Shown piece by piece: positions 1-6,074 of a stretch of DNA of 12,730 nt. This stretch comes from Actinomycetota bacterium (GTDB taxonomy: Bacteria > Actinomycetota > Actinomycetes > Actinomycetales > Actinomycetaceae): contig JAHYYD010000040.1 of assembly GCA_019425105.1 (NCBI GenBank), positions 1 through 12,730 of the forward strand, in the 5' to 3' direction. The position numbers were made by a program, and so were the translations under genes. How positions within the stretch are numbered: the stretch's first letter is position 1; each line of letters starts with the position of its first letter. The notes beneath the pieces were generated by a model. It searched no databases, was not told where the DNA came from, and saw only the letters and a program-made list of their open reading frames with translations.

Positions 1-149
1 ATTGGTGCGTTAACCCTCTAATGTGAGCGTGGACAGGGCTGCCCAGGCTCGCATTAGCGGGCCCACGTGCACGGCGAAGAGCGCATGCAGCTAGAACACC
101 TTGGCGAACTGCGCCCCTGAACCTGAGTGCCTATACCAGGCCACGCGTT

Positions 150-187
150 TGCCCACACGCTGGGCATCTGGGGGCGTTCATACCCCC
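150..187. other. two adjacent small hairpins in gene-free left end
   Basis: Bases 150-166 form a perfect 6-bp hairpin (TGCCCA / TGGGCA, loop CACGC). Bases 170-187 form a second one (GGGGG / CCCCC, 8-nt loop). No T-tract follows on either strand. They may be the transcription terminator of a gene beyond the left edge, or chance GC-rich palindromes. Bases 1-149 show early stops in all three plus frames and no convincing start on the minus strand, so I see no coding sequence there. Confidence 0.3.
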
Positions 188-208
188 TACGATGAAACAA
201 CCAGCTTC

Positions 209-388
209 AATACCGACTTTCCCCCACTAGCAAGCCGAAGAGTCACCACTTCAGCAACATGATTTGTCCATCCTCATAGTTGGCCCCAACCAACTAAAAT
301 ACCGACTTTCCCGCACCAGCACAACGAAAAGTCAGCACTTCAACAACACGTAGTGTCCAATAACCCAAGACCAACACGTTGTGTCCTT
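209..388. repeat. degenerate tandem repeat with 89-bp period
   Basis: A 62-bp unit at 209-270 recurs at 298-359 with the same length and no gaps, about 50 of 62 positions identical by hand count; the start-to-start distance is 89 bp. The unit begins AATACCGACTTTCCC and ends in a 15-mer of the form CAACACGTNGTGTCC. The 15-mer appears at 255-269 (diverged), 344-358 and 372-386, so a third partial copy abuts the tRNA-Gly terminator. The core ACAC-GTN-GTGT of the last two copies is an imperfect palindrome. The DNA is clearly more AT-rich than the surrounding genes, and no ORF fits the repeat. I cannot assign it to a known element; a remnant of a mobile or dispersed intergenic repeat is possible. 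Confidence 0.7.
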
Positions 389-395
389 TACCGCG

Positions 396-425
396 AAAGC
401 CCCGGGCCGAGTGGCCCGGGGCTTT
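396..425 (-). terminator. perfect-stem terminator of tRNA-Gly
   Basis: A 13-bp perfect inverted repeat (AAAGCCCCGGGCC at 396-408 with its complement at 413-425) encloses a 4-nt loop. It lies 8 bases beyond the CCA end of the minus-strand tRNA-Gly gene. Only TTT closes the stem on each strand, so it is symmetrical and could stop transcription in both directions. Its position makes termination of tRNA-Gly the natural job. Confidence 0.8.
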
Positions 426-433
426 CCCAGTGC

Positions 434-507
434 TGGAGCGGATGACGGGAATCGAACCCGCGTGATCTGCTTGGAAGGCAGAGGCTCTACCATTGAGCTA
501 CATCCGC
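434..507 (-). tRNA. tRNA-Gly (anticodon TCC)
   Basis: Read on the minus strand this 74-nt sequence folds as a full cloverleaf. The acceptor stem is GCGGATG / CATCCGC, the D arm contains AGCTCAATGGTAGAGC, and the anticodon stem TCTGC / GCAGA carries loop CTTCCAA with anticodon TCC. The T arm contains GGTTCGATTCC, and the gene encodes its own discriminator T and CCA. It reads glycine GGA/GGG codons. It is transcribed away from the neighbouring tRNA-Pro and followed by a strong terminator. Confidence 0.97.
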
Positions 508-530
508 GTACCCCCGGAGGGGACACGAAG

Positions 531-536
531 ATCCTA
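531..536 (-). promoter_or_regulatory. possible -10 box for tRNA-Gly
   Basis: On the minus strand TAGGAT (plus 531-536) fits the TAnnnT -10 pattern and would start transcription about 15-18 nt before the tRNA-Gly 5' end. I see no good -35 hexamer at 16-18 bp, so this is weak. The stretch between the two divergent tRNAs (508-606) must hold both promoters. Confidence 0.35.
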
Positions 537-555
537 GCGGTTATTGTCCACGTGC

Positions 556-584
556 GCGACATTTAAACGTTCCTCCCGTATGAT
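556..584 (+). promoter_or_regulatory. sigma70-type promoter of tRNA-Pro
   Basis: A -35 GCGACA (556-561, four of six to TTGACA) and a -10 TATGAT (579-584, five of six to TATAAT) are separated by exactly 17 bp. The predicted start near 591 lies about 16 nt before the tRNA-Pro 5' end, a normal leader for processing. The boxes are read directly; the assignment to the housekeeping sigma factor is inference. Confidence 0.6.
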
Positions 585-606
585 GGGGCAGCGGACAATG
601 CGTCCT

Positions 607-683
<77 letters not shown>

Positions 684-731
684 TCGGCGGCCAACGCGGT
701 GCCGTCTTTCACGCCAACCAGGGGAGTGGCC

Positions 732-1013
732 ATGCCGTCCTATCGAACCATCATGACGGTCACGACTCTGGCGCCCGGGCATGCCCCCGAAGAAGTCGAG
801 GCCGCCGCCCGCTCCGTCACCCGGCTCGAATCCTGGGACATCGCCATCGCCTCCGGCCAGCCGCGCGTCACCGCGCGCTTCACCGCAACAGACGACGCCG
901 AAGCCCGAGCCATCCACCGCGAGATCGCCGCCGCCGTGCGCCTCGTCGCCAACGTGCCCCGCGCCCGCCTGGCAGCCGTCGTGCGAGGGCGCTCCCACTA
1001 CCTCGCTCCCTGA
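732..1013 (+). CDS. small hypothetical protein between tRNA-Pro and tig
   Basis: A 93-residue protein of unknown function. I chose ATG 732 over the upstream in-frame GTG at 699 because AGGGGAG sits 5-11 bases before 732 and because 699 lies only 15 bases after the tRNA-Pro gene. Strong third-position G/C bias supports real coding. The protein is Ala/Arg-rich and soluble with no signal peptide. Its pattern is a beta strand (YRTIMTVTTL), a helix (PEEVEAAARSVTRL), two strands (WDIAIAS, RVTARFTA), a long helix (AEARAIHREIAAAVRLVANV) and a final segment (ARLAAVVRG). That order resembles a small ferredoxin-like alpha/beta sandwich, but this is only a guess from residue pattern. No family motif is recognised. 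Confidence 0.7.
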   Translation: MPSYRTIMTVTTLAPGHAPEEVEAAARSVTRLESWDIAIASGQPRVTARFTATDDAEARAIHREIAAAVRLVANVPRARLAAVVRGRSHYLAP

Positions 1014-1160
1014 GTGTGCCCCTGAGCGCGGGCGGCCCTGGCCTCGTCAATGGGGGAGCGAAGCGCGCTGGTGTGTGGCGTTGCGCACTCGAAGCGCCCG
1101 TAGAGGGGTGGATATGCCCACTTAACGCCCGCGAATGAGGACATCAGCGGGGTCGTGGCG

Positions 1161-1196
1161 TACACTAAGCGAGTTGTTATGCGCCCGAAATGGGCG
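1161..1196 (+). promoter_or_regulatory. possible tig promoter (-10) and leader hairpin
   Basis: TACACT (1161-1166) fits a TAnnnT -10 box, but I see no convincing -35. Downstream, CGCCC (1182-1186) and GGGCG (1192-1196) can pair around GAAAT in what would be the mRNA leader, about 33 bases before the GTG start. The rest of the 1014-1229 gap shows nothing I can name. Confidence 0.3.
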
Positions 1197-1229
1197 TTCC
1201 CGAATTCGTAGACTACGGAGCGTACGCAC

Positions 1230-2549
1230 GTGAAGAGCACCGTTGAAACCCTCGAGCCCACCAAGGTTCGTCTGACCGTTGAGGTTCCCTTCGAGGAACT
1301 GAAGTCCGAAATGGACAAGGCGTACAAGGAGATCGCCGGACAGGTCAACATCCCCGGCTTCCGTAAGGGCCACGTGCCTCCGCGCATCATCGACCAGCGC
1401 TTCGGCCGCGCCGCCGTCATCGAGCAGGTCGTCAACCAGGTCCTGCCCGGCCACTACTCCGACGCCGTCAACGAGAACGACCTGCGCCCCATGGCTCAGC
1501 CCACCGTTGACGTCACTGAGATCCCCAACGTGACCGGCGCCCAGGGTGGCCAGCTCGTCTTCACCGCCGAGGTTGACGTCGTCCCCGCCTTCGAGCTGCC
1601 CGAGATCGACGAGAAGCTCGTCGTCGAGGTCGAGCCCACCGAGGTCACCGAAGAGGACGTCGAGAAGGAACTCGAGGACCTGCGCGGCCGCTTCGCAACC
1701 CTCAAGACCATCAACCGCAAGGCCAAGACCGGCGACTTCGCGACCATCGACCTGGTCGCCACCATCGACGGCGAGCAGGTTGACTCCGCCTCCGACGTCT
1801 CCTACGAGATCGGCTCCGGCTCCATGCTCGACGGCCAGGACACCGCCCTGCGCGGCACCAAGGCCGGCGAAGAGGTTACCTTCACCTCCAAGCTGAAGGG
1901 TGGCGACCACGAGGGTGAAGAGGCTGAGGTGACCATCACCATCAAGGCCATGAAGGCCCGCGAGCTGCCCAAGGCTGACGACGACTTCGCTCAGATGGTC
2001 TCCGAGTTCGACACCATCGACGAACTCAAGGAAGACCTGAAGAAGCAGGCCGCCCAGTCCAAGGAATCCCAGCAGGCCCTCGCCGCGCGCGACGCCCTCA
2101 TCGACCTCCTCCTGGACAAGGTCGAGATCGTCCTGCCCGAGTCCGCGGTCGACCACCAGGTCGAGCACCGCGTCGGCGAGGACGCCAAGCCCAAGGCCAA
2201 GAAGGAAGCCTGCGAGGCCGTCGAGAAGGAAATGCGCACCGAGCTGCTCTCCGAGGCCCTGGCCAAGAAGTTCGACGTGCAGGTCTCCCAGCAGGAGCTG
2301 ATCGACTACGCGATCCAGATGTCGCAGAACTTCGGCATCGACATCAACCAGCTGTTCTCCTCCTCCCAGCAGATGGCCAACGTCGTGGCCGACCTGGGTC
2401 GCTCCAAGGCCCTCATCGAGGCCCTGAAGGTCGTCACTGTCAAGGACACCAACGGCGCCGACGTCGACCTGAGCAAGTTCTTCGGCACCGATCCCGCCAC
2501 CGAAGAGGGCGCGGAGATCATCACCGAGGTTGCCGACGAGCAGGAGTGA
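1230..2549 (+). CDS. tig: trigger factor (ribosome-associated chaperone, PPIase)
   Basis: Trigger factor docks on the ribosome at the exit tunnel, holds nascent chains and catalyses prolyl isomerisation. The 439 residues match the usual ~430-450. The ribosome-binding N-domain (about 1-115) carries the signature G43-F44-R45-K46 at the same residue numbers as in E. coli. The FKBP-type PPIase domain follows (about 165-250, beginning KTGDFATIDLVATIDG). The long helical C-terminal substrate-binding region (about 255-420) is rich in Lys/Glu/Gln, and the tail is very acidic (ending EVADEQE). The start is GTG 1230, behind ACGGAG; the conserved N-terminal sequence begins right there. It lies upstream of clpP1-clpP2, a common bacterial order pairing folding with degradation. 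A strong hairpin separates it from clpP1, so the two may be separate transcripts. Confidence 0.97.
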   Translation: MKSTVETLEPTKVRLTVEVPFEELKSEMDKAYKEIAGQVNIPGFRKGHVPPRIIDQRFGRAAVIEQVVNQVLPGHYSDAVNENDLRPMAQPTVDVTEIPNVTGAQGGQLVFTAEVDVVPAFELPEIDEKLVVEVEPTEVTEEDVEKELEDLRGRFATLKTINRKAKTGDFATIDLVATIDGEQVDSASDVSYEIGSGSMLDGQDTALRGTKAGEEVTFTSKLKGGDHEGEEAEVTITIKAMKARELPKADDDFAQMVSEFDTIDELKEDLKKQAAQSKESQQALAARDALIDLLLDKVEIVLPESAVDHQVEHRVGEDAKPKAKKEACEAVEKEMRTELLSEALAKKFDVQVSQQELIDYAIQMSQNFGIDINQLFSSSQQMANVVADLGRSKALIEALKVVTVKDTNGADVDLSKFFGTDPATEEGAEIITEVADEQE

Positions 2550-2590
2550 ATCGAGGCGGGTGAGCCCGCTGACGAGTGACTAACTCTTGG

Positions 2591-2624
2591 CTGAGGGGGT
2601 GGGGCGCGAGCCTCACCCCCTCAG
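2591..2624 (+). terminator. 15-bp hairpin after tig with GNRA loop
   Basis: The 34-nt sequence folds into a 15-bp stem with one G-U pair. The outer 11 bp are CTGAGGGGGTG / CACCCCCTCAG, and the loop is GCGA, a GNRA tetraloop. It starts 41 bases after the tig stop codon. There is no T-tract after it, so intrinsic termination may be weak; it may serve as an mRNA 3'-end stabiliser or an attenuator before clpP1. Confidence 0.65.
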
Positions 2625-2775
2625 TGCATGTGTCGCGTCTATGCGCCGGGTGCGTGTGCCGGAAGCATGTGCCGACAGCGAAACGACGGCCCGGCGCGCG
2701 CACGAGCAGGCGCGCAGCGGGTACGGTTGACACCAATGGGGCCGACTGGGCCCGCGAACAGACGAGGAGGTACGC

Positions 2776-3387
2776 GTGAGCGTGCACAATACCGGGGCTG
2801 CCGGCGAAGGCTCGCAGCTGGGACTGGGCGACTCGGTCTACCAGCGCCTGCTCAAGGAGCGCATCATTTGGCTGGGTGGCGAGGTTCGCGATGAGAATGC
2901 GAACGCGATCTGCGCGCAGCTGCTGCTGCTCGCGGCCGAGGACCCGGACCGCGACATCTACCTGTACATCAACTCGCCTGGCGGCTCGGTGACGGCCGGC
3001 ATGGCCATCTACGACACGATGCAGTACATCAAGCCGGACGTCGTGACGGTCGGCATGGGCCTGGCCGCGTCGATGGGCCAGTTCCTGCTCACCGCGGGCG
3101 CCCCCGGCAAGCGCTACATCACACCCCACACCCGCGTTCTGCTGCACCAGCCCCTGGGTGGCGCGGGCGGCTCCGCGACGGAGATTCGCATTAACGCGGA
3201 CCTGATCCTGGGCATGAAGAAGGAACTCGCTGCCATCACCGCGTCTCGCACGGGTAAGACCATCGAGCAGGTGGAGGCCGACGGCGATCGCGACCACTGG
3301 TTCACGGCGCAGGAAGCCCTCGAGTACGGCTTCGTTGACCGCGTGATCGACAGCCCGCAGGAGATCGGAACGCGAGGAGAGAACTGA
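2776..3387 (+). CDS. clpP1: ATP-dependent Clp protease proteolytic subunit (ClpP1)
   Basis: A serine peptidase of family S14. It assembles with ClpP2 into the barrel that degrades polypeptides fed by ClpX or ClpC. The 203 residues are the normal length. The catalytic triad is visible: Ser99 (in GLAASMG), His124 (in RVLLHQP) and Asp173 (in DRDHWF). The oxyanion-hole glycines are in [11 protein letters not shown] (65-75). GTG 2776 is the only plausible start, with a strong AGGAGG seven bases upstream. The stop TGA shares its last base with the clpP2 start (TGATG), so the two are translationally coupled. In actinobacteria studied so far the two ClpPs form mixed two-ring complexes. A TTGACA hexamer at 2727-2732 has no matching -10, and the promoter remains unclear. 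Confidence 0.97.
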   Translation: MSVHNTGAAGEGSQLGLGDSVYQRLLKERIIWLGGEVRDENANAICAQLLLLAAEDPDRDIYLYINSPGGSVTAGMAIYDTMQYIKPDVVTVGMGLAASMGQFLLTAGAPGKRYITPHTRVLLHQPLGGAGGSATEIRINADLILGMKKELAAITASRTGKTIEQVEADGDRDHWFTAQEALEYGFVDRVIDSPQEIGTRGEN

Positions 3388-4031
3388 TGAGCACCCAGCC
3401 CTACTTCGAGGCGGTCGCCCGCCAGATGCCGCAGGCCCGCTACGTGCTGCCCGACTTTGAGGAGCGCACGGCCTACGGTTTCCGCCGCCAGAACCCCTAC
3501 ACGAAGCTGTTCGAGGACCGCATCGTGTTCCTGGGCGTGCAGGTGGACGACGCCAGCGCGGACGACGTCATGGCGCAGCTGCTGGTCCTGGAGTCCCAGG
3601 ATCCTGATTCGCTGATCACCATGTACATCAACTCGCCCGGCGGCTCCTTCACGGCGCTGACCGCCATCTACGACACGATGCAGTACATCAAGCCGCAGAT
3701 CCAGACGGTGTGCCTGGGTCAGGCGGCCTCGGCCGCTGCCGTGCTGCTGGCCGCCGGTTCGCCCGGCAAGCGCCTGGCGCTGCCCAACGCCCGCGTCCTC
3801 ATTCACCAGCCGGCGATGGAGGGCATGCAGGGGCAGGCCTCGGATATCCAGATCGTCGCCGACGAGATCGACCGCATGCGCGCGTGGCTCGAGGACACGC
3901 TTTCGAAGCACTCGGGCAAGCCGGTGGAGCAGGTGCGCCGCGACATCGAGCGCGACAAGATCCTCACCGCCCCGCAGGCCGCCGAGTACGGCCTGATTGA
4001 CCAGGTCCTGGAGTCTCGTAAGGCTCTGTGA
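3387..4031 (+). CDS. clpP2: ATP-dependent Clp protease proteolytic subunit (ClpP2)
   Basis: The second S14 subunit, 214 residues, is clearly a paralogue of ClpP1 (both share [22 protein letters not shown] or APGKR, and HQP). The catalytic residues are intact: Ser115 (in GQAASAAAV), His140 (in RVLIHQP) and Asp190 (in ERDKILTA). Compared with ClpP1 it has a longer N-terminus (about 1-40, ending [13 protein letters not shown]), as usual for actinobacterial ClpP2. The Met after the Ser in ClpP1 (SMG) is Ala here (SAA), which changes the site next to the nucleophile. It starts at ATG 3387, overlapping the clpP1 stop by one base and preceded by CGAGGAGAG as ribosome-binding site. Having both triads intact argues for two active rings rather than a pseudo-subunit. 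Confidence 0.97.
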   Translation: MSTQPYFEAVARQMPQARYVLPDFEERTAYGFRRQNPYTKLFEDRIVFLGVQVDDASADDVMAQLLVLESQDPDSLITMYINSPGGSFTALTAIYDTMQYIKPQIQTVCLGQAASAAAVLLAAGSPGKRLALPNARVLIHQPAMEGMQGQASDIQIVADEIDRMRAWLEDTLSKHSGKPVEQVRRDIERDKILTAPQAAEYGLIDQVLESRKAL

Positions 4032-4047
4032 CGCCTTTTCGTCACTG

Positions 4048-4100
4048 ACGAGGCCGTGGTATCACCGCGCATGAGTGTGTGGTAGGTGCCACGGCCTCGT
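4048..4100 (+). terminator. long hairpin terminator after clpP1-clpP2
   Basis: A perfect 12-bp outer stem (ACGAGGCCGTGG at 4048-4059, complement at 4089-4100) encloses a second stem of 8 bp with G-U pairs (4064-4071 with 4076-4083) and a TGAG loop. It begins 17 bases after the clpP2 stop. The run of T after it is poor (TTGCTATGT). It most likely ends the clpP operon and isolates clpX, which has its own promoter. Confidence 0.7.
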
Positions 4101-4122
4101 TGCTATGTGCCTGGTCAGACGG

Positions 4123-4142
4123 TTGTCGCGCTGACAATTGTC
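4123..4142. promoter_or_regulatory. overlapping palindromes upstream of clpX
   Basis: Arms TTGTC (4123-4127), GACAA (4133-4137) and TTGTC (4138-4142) give two alternative inverted repeats that share the middle arm: one with a 5-bp spacer, one as the uninterrupted 10-bp palindrome GACAATTGTC. It lies about 40-60 bp upstream of the ECF-type -35 of clpX, a suitable distance for an activator or repressor site. No regulator can be named from the sequence. Confidence 0.4.
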
Positions 4143-4183
4143 GGCTACGGGTGAACTTTTCATAACAATAGGCGTGGCTACGT

Positions 4184-4210
4184 GGGAATATACCTCGCGT
4201 GCACTACGTT
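4184..4210 (+). promoter_or_regulatory. SigR/SigH-type ECF promoter of clpX
   Basis: GGGAAT (4184-4189) and GTT (4208-4210) are separated by exactly 18 bp. This is the published consensus for Streptomyces SigR and mycobacterial SigH promoters, ECF sigma factors that answer thiol-oxidative and heat stress and whose regulons include Clp protease genes. It lies 65 bases before the clpX GTG, giving a leader of about 58 nt. The motif match is seen directly; use by such a sigma factor in this organism is inference, since the sigma gene is not in the window. Confidence 0.7.
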
Positions 4211-4222
4211 ATTTGCTAGTAA

Positions 4223-4258
4223 GTGCGAAAGCACATCCGACCGAACGGCAAAACGTTC
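4223..4258 (+). other. two small hairpins in the clpX leader
   Basis: Within the predicted 5' leader, GTGC-GAAA-GCAC (4223-4234) is a 4-bp hairpin capped by a GNRA loop. GAACG / CGTTC (4243-4258) is a 5-bp hairpin with loop GCAAAA. The ribosome-binding site TTGGAGG follows at once. They could affect mRNA stability or translation, but short stems like these also occur by chance. Confidence 0.4.
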
Positions 4259-4275
4259 AACACCTTGGAGGTCTC

Positions 4276-5535
4276 GTGGCTCGTCTGACTGATGGCGCGG
4301 AACTGCTCAAGTGCTCTTTCTGTGGGAAGAGCCAGAAGCAGGTGCGTAAGCTCATCGGTGGCTCCGGCGCATATATCTGCGACGAGTGCATTGAGCTGTG
4401 CAACGAGATCATCGAGGAGGAACTCGGTTCGCAGCAGCCCTCCTCGTCGACGACGCCGCTGCCAAAGCCGCGTGAAATCAACGAATTCTTGAACACCTGG
4501 GTGATCGGCCAGGACCGTGCCAAGCGCGCCCTGTCGGTGGCCGTGTACAACCACTACAAGCGCGTGCGCTCGCGCGAGGCCGGCAACGCTGAGGACATGC
4601 TGGGCACCAAGTCCAACATCCTCCTGCTGGGCCCCACGGGCACGGGTAAGACACACCTGGCGCGCTGCCTCGCCCGTCTCCTCGACGTGCCCTTCGCGAT
4701 CGTGGACGCGACCGCGCTGACCGAGGCCGGCTACGTGGGTGAGGACGTGGAGAACATTCTCCTGCGTCTTATCCAGGAGGCCGACGGCGACATTAAGAAG
4801 GCCGAAAAGGGCATTATCTACGTCGACGAGATCGACAAGATCGGCCGCAAGGCTGAGAACGCCTCCATCACCCGCGACGTGTCGGGCGAGGGCGTCCAGC
4901 AGGCCCTCCTGAAGATCATTGAGGGCACGGTCGCGTCCGTTCCTCCCACGGGTGGGCGCAAGCACCCCCACCAGCAGTTCTTGGAGATCGACACCTCCGG
5001 CATCCTTTTCATTGCCGCCGGCGCCTTCGCGGGCATCGAGGACATCGTGAAGGCGCGCCTGGGTCGCCGTTCGACGGGCTTCGGTTCGGAGTTGAAGAGC
5101 ACCTCCGAGATGGGCGACCTCTACGAGGCCGTGTCCGCCGAAGACCTGCACAAGTTCGGCATGATCCCCGAGTTCATCGGCCGTCTGCCCATCCTGACCT
5201 CCACGAAGGAGCTGACGGAGGAGGACCTCGTCCGCGTCCTCACCGAGCCGTCGAACTCGCTCGTGCGCCAGTACCAGCACCTCTTCGAGCTGGACGGTAT
5301 GGACCTGGAGTTCACGCACGAGGCCCTGCTGGCGATCGCGGCGCGCGCCAACGAGCGCAAGACGGGTGCCCGTGGCCTGTCCTCGATCATGGAACAGACC
5401 CTGTCGGACCTCATGTTCGACCTGCCCAGCCGCGACGACGTCGCCCGCGTGGTCGTCACCCGCGACCTGGTCGAGGGCGTGGGCGAGGCCGAGCTGTATC
5501 CCGAACGCTCCTCGGAAGGTAAGCGCAGCGCCTGA
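4276..5535 (+). CDS. clpX: ATP-dependent Clp protease ATP-binding subunit ClpX
   Basis: A hexameric AAA+ unfoldase that recognises tagged substrates and threads them into ClpP. It has 419 residues from GTG 4276, chosen because TTGGAGG precedes it and [18 protein letters not shown] is the family's standard start; an upstream in-frame TTG at 4138 would add 46 non-homologous residues. Visible parts are the zinc-binding domain with C13, C16, C35 and C38; Walker A GPTGTGKT (119-126); pore loop GYVG (152-155); Walker B with D184-E185; and the sensor-2 region [14 protein letters not shown] near the C-terminus. The ClpP-docking tripeptide, usually [LIV]-G-F, reads T267-G268-F269 here, which is odd. 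The gene is separated from clpP2 by a terminator and has its own ECF-type promoter, so it may respond to stress independently of clpP1P2. Confidence 0.97.
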   Translation: MARLTDGAELLKCSFCGKSQKQVRKLIGGSGAYICDECIELCNEIIEEELGSQQPSSSTTPLPKPREINEFLNTWVIGQDRAKRALSVAVYNHYKRVRSREAGNAEDMLGTKSNILLLGPTGTGKTHLARCLARLLDVPFAIVDATALTEAGYVGEDVENILLRLIQEADGDIKKAEKGIIYVDEIDKIGRKAENASITRDVSGEGVQQALLKIIEGTVASVPPTGGRKHPHQQFLEIDTSGILFIAAGAFAGIEDIVKARLGRRSTGFGSELKSTSEMGDLYEAVSAEDLHKFGMIPEFIGRLPILTSTKELTEEDLVRVLTEPSNSLVRQYQHLFELDGMDLEFTHEALLAIAARANERKTGARGLSSIMEQTLSDLMFDLPSRDDVARVVVTRDLVEGVGEAELYPERSSEGKRSA

Positions 5536-5581
5536 GCCCGCCCGCTACACTGAGGTCAGTTGAGACCTTCCGGGAGGAACA

Positions 5582-5938
5582 ATGGCACAGCGTGACGAGG
5601 CCTCGGTGGCCGCTTCTGCGGACCTTGGCGTGAGCGGTATTCCCGCCGAGCTGGCGGAGGCGCGCGCCACGATCGACAACATCGACGCTGCCCTCGTGCA
5701 CATCCTCGCCGAGCGTTTCCGCTGCACCCAGCGCGTCGGGCACATCAAGGCCCGCCTGGACCTGCCTCCCGCCGATCCGGCTCGCGAGGCTCGCCAGGTC
5801 GAGCGCCTGCGTACCCTGGCGGCGTCCTCCGGCCTCGACCCCGATTTCGCCGAGAAGTTCCTGGGCTTCATGGTCCGCGAGGTCATCCGCCACCACGAGG
5901 ACATCAAGGCCGAGTACGACGAGGGCGCGTGCCTCTAA
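5582..5938 (+). CDS. chorismate mutase, AroQ class
   Basis: Converts chorismate to prephenate, the first step toward phenylalanine and tyrosine. The 118-residue all-helical protein fits the monofunctional AroQ fold. Helix 1 holds R28 (in EARATIDNID, the conserved first active-site Arg) and R45/R51 (in AERFRCTQRVGHIKA); K56 matches the family's catalytic Lys. E69 lies in the loop-helix PADPAREARQVERL, and the last helix contains FMVREVIRHHEDIK. There is no signal peptide, so it should act in the cytoplasm. The first ~20 residues are poorly conserved filler. The start ATG 5582 follows GGGAGGAAC. It lies 46 bp after clpX; a TACACT at 5546-5551 may be its -10. No other aromatic-pathway gene is next to it. 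Confidence 0.9.
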   Translation: MAQRDEASVAASADLGVSGIPAELAEARATIDNIDAALVHILAERFRCTQRVGHIKARLDLPPADPAREARQVERLRTLAASSGLDPDFAEKFLGFMVREVIRHHEDIKAEYDEGACL

Positions 5939-6030
5939 AACGCACGCTGGGGGAGTGCCAAGCCCCGGCCTCGTCAGTTGTGCGCCCGACCGATGCGGCG
6001 TTGATCCCGCTGAGCGAGCCGTGAGTCAGC

Positions 6031-6043
6031 TAGACTGTATAAG
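6031..6043 (+). promoter_or_regulatory. possible promoter of the LacI-family gene
   Basis: TAGACT (6031-6036) and TATAAG (6038-6043) are two overlapping candidate -10 boxes about 30-45 bases before the start codon. No good -35 stands 16-18 bp upstream of either. No clear palindromic operator is visible between 5939 and 6074. Confidence 0.35.
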
Positions 6044-6074
6044 CTGAACACAGGGAGTTTTGGGAGGGGGATCG

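Noticed and set aside
209..388. The left-end repeat as a CRISPR array
   Set aside because: Copies differ at about 20 percent of positions, there are only two to three, and the unit is longer than the spacer between copies; no cas genes are present.
434..507. tRNA-Gly as an integrative-element attachment site
   Set aside because: No second copy of the tRNA 3' end and no integrase gene are visible in the window.
1122..2168. Long open frame on the minus strand opposite tig
   Set aside because: It is the antisense shadow of a highly GC-biased gene; the composition is low-complexity Gly/Leu/Val/Asp and resembles no protein.
2727..2732. TTGACA as -35 of a clpP1 promoter
   Set aside because: The sequence 16-18 bp downstream is GC-only (GCCCGC region) with no -10 box; I also saw no clear ClgR-type CGC-N5-GCG site.
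2576..2779. Possible small ORF between tig and clpP1
   Set aside because: It runs through the tig hairpin, overlaps the clpP1 ribosome-binding site, has no ribosome-binding site of its own and is Arg/Gly/Cys-rich filler.
4138..4275. 46-residue N-terminal extension of ClpX from a TTG start
   Set aside because: The family's conserved N-terminus begins at GTG 4276 directly after TTGGAGG, and the extension overlaps the ECF-type promoter.
4216..5319. Long open frame on the minus strand opposite clpX
   Set aside because: Antisense shadow of the conserved ClpX gene with no recognisable motif.
5949..5966. Terminator after chorismate mutase (GGGG / CCCC)
   Set aside because: Only about 4-6 weak pairs around a 10-nt loop and no T-tract; not distinguishable from background GC-rich sequence.
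6033..6039. ACTGTAT shared between the repressor's upstream region and the lacZ promoter region (minus strand)
   Set aside because: Only seven bases, not palindromic, and at different positions relative to the promoters; likely chance.
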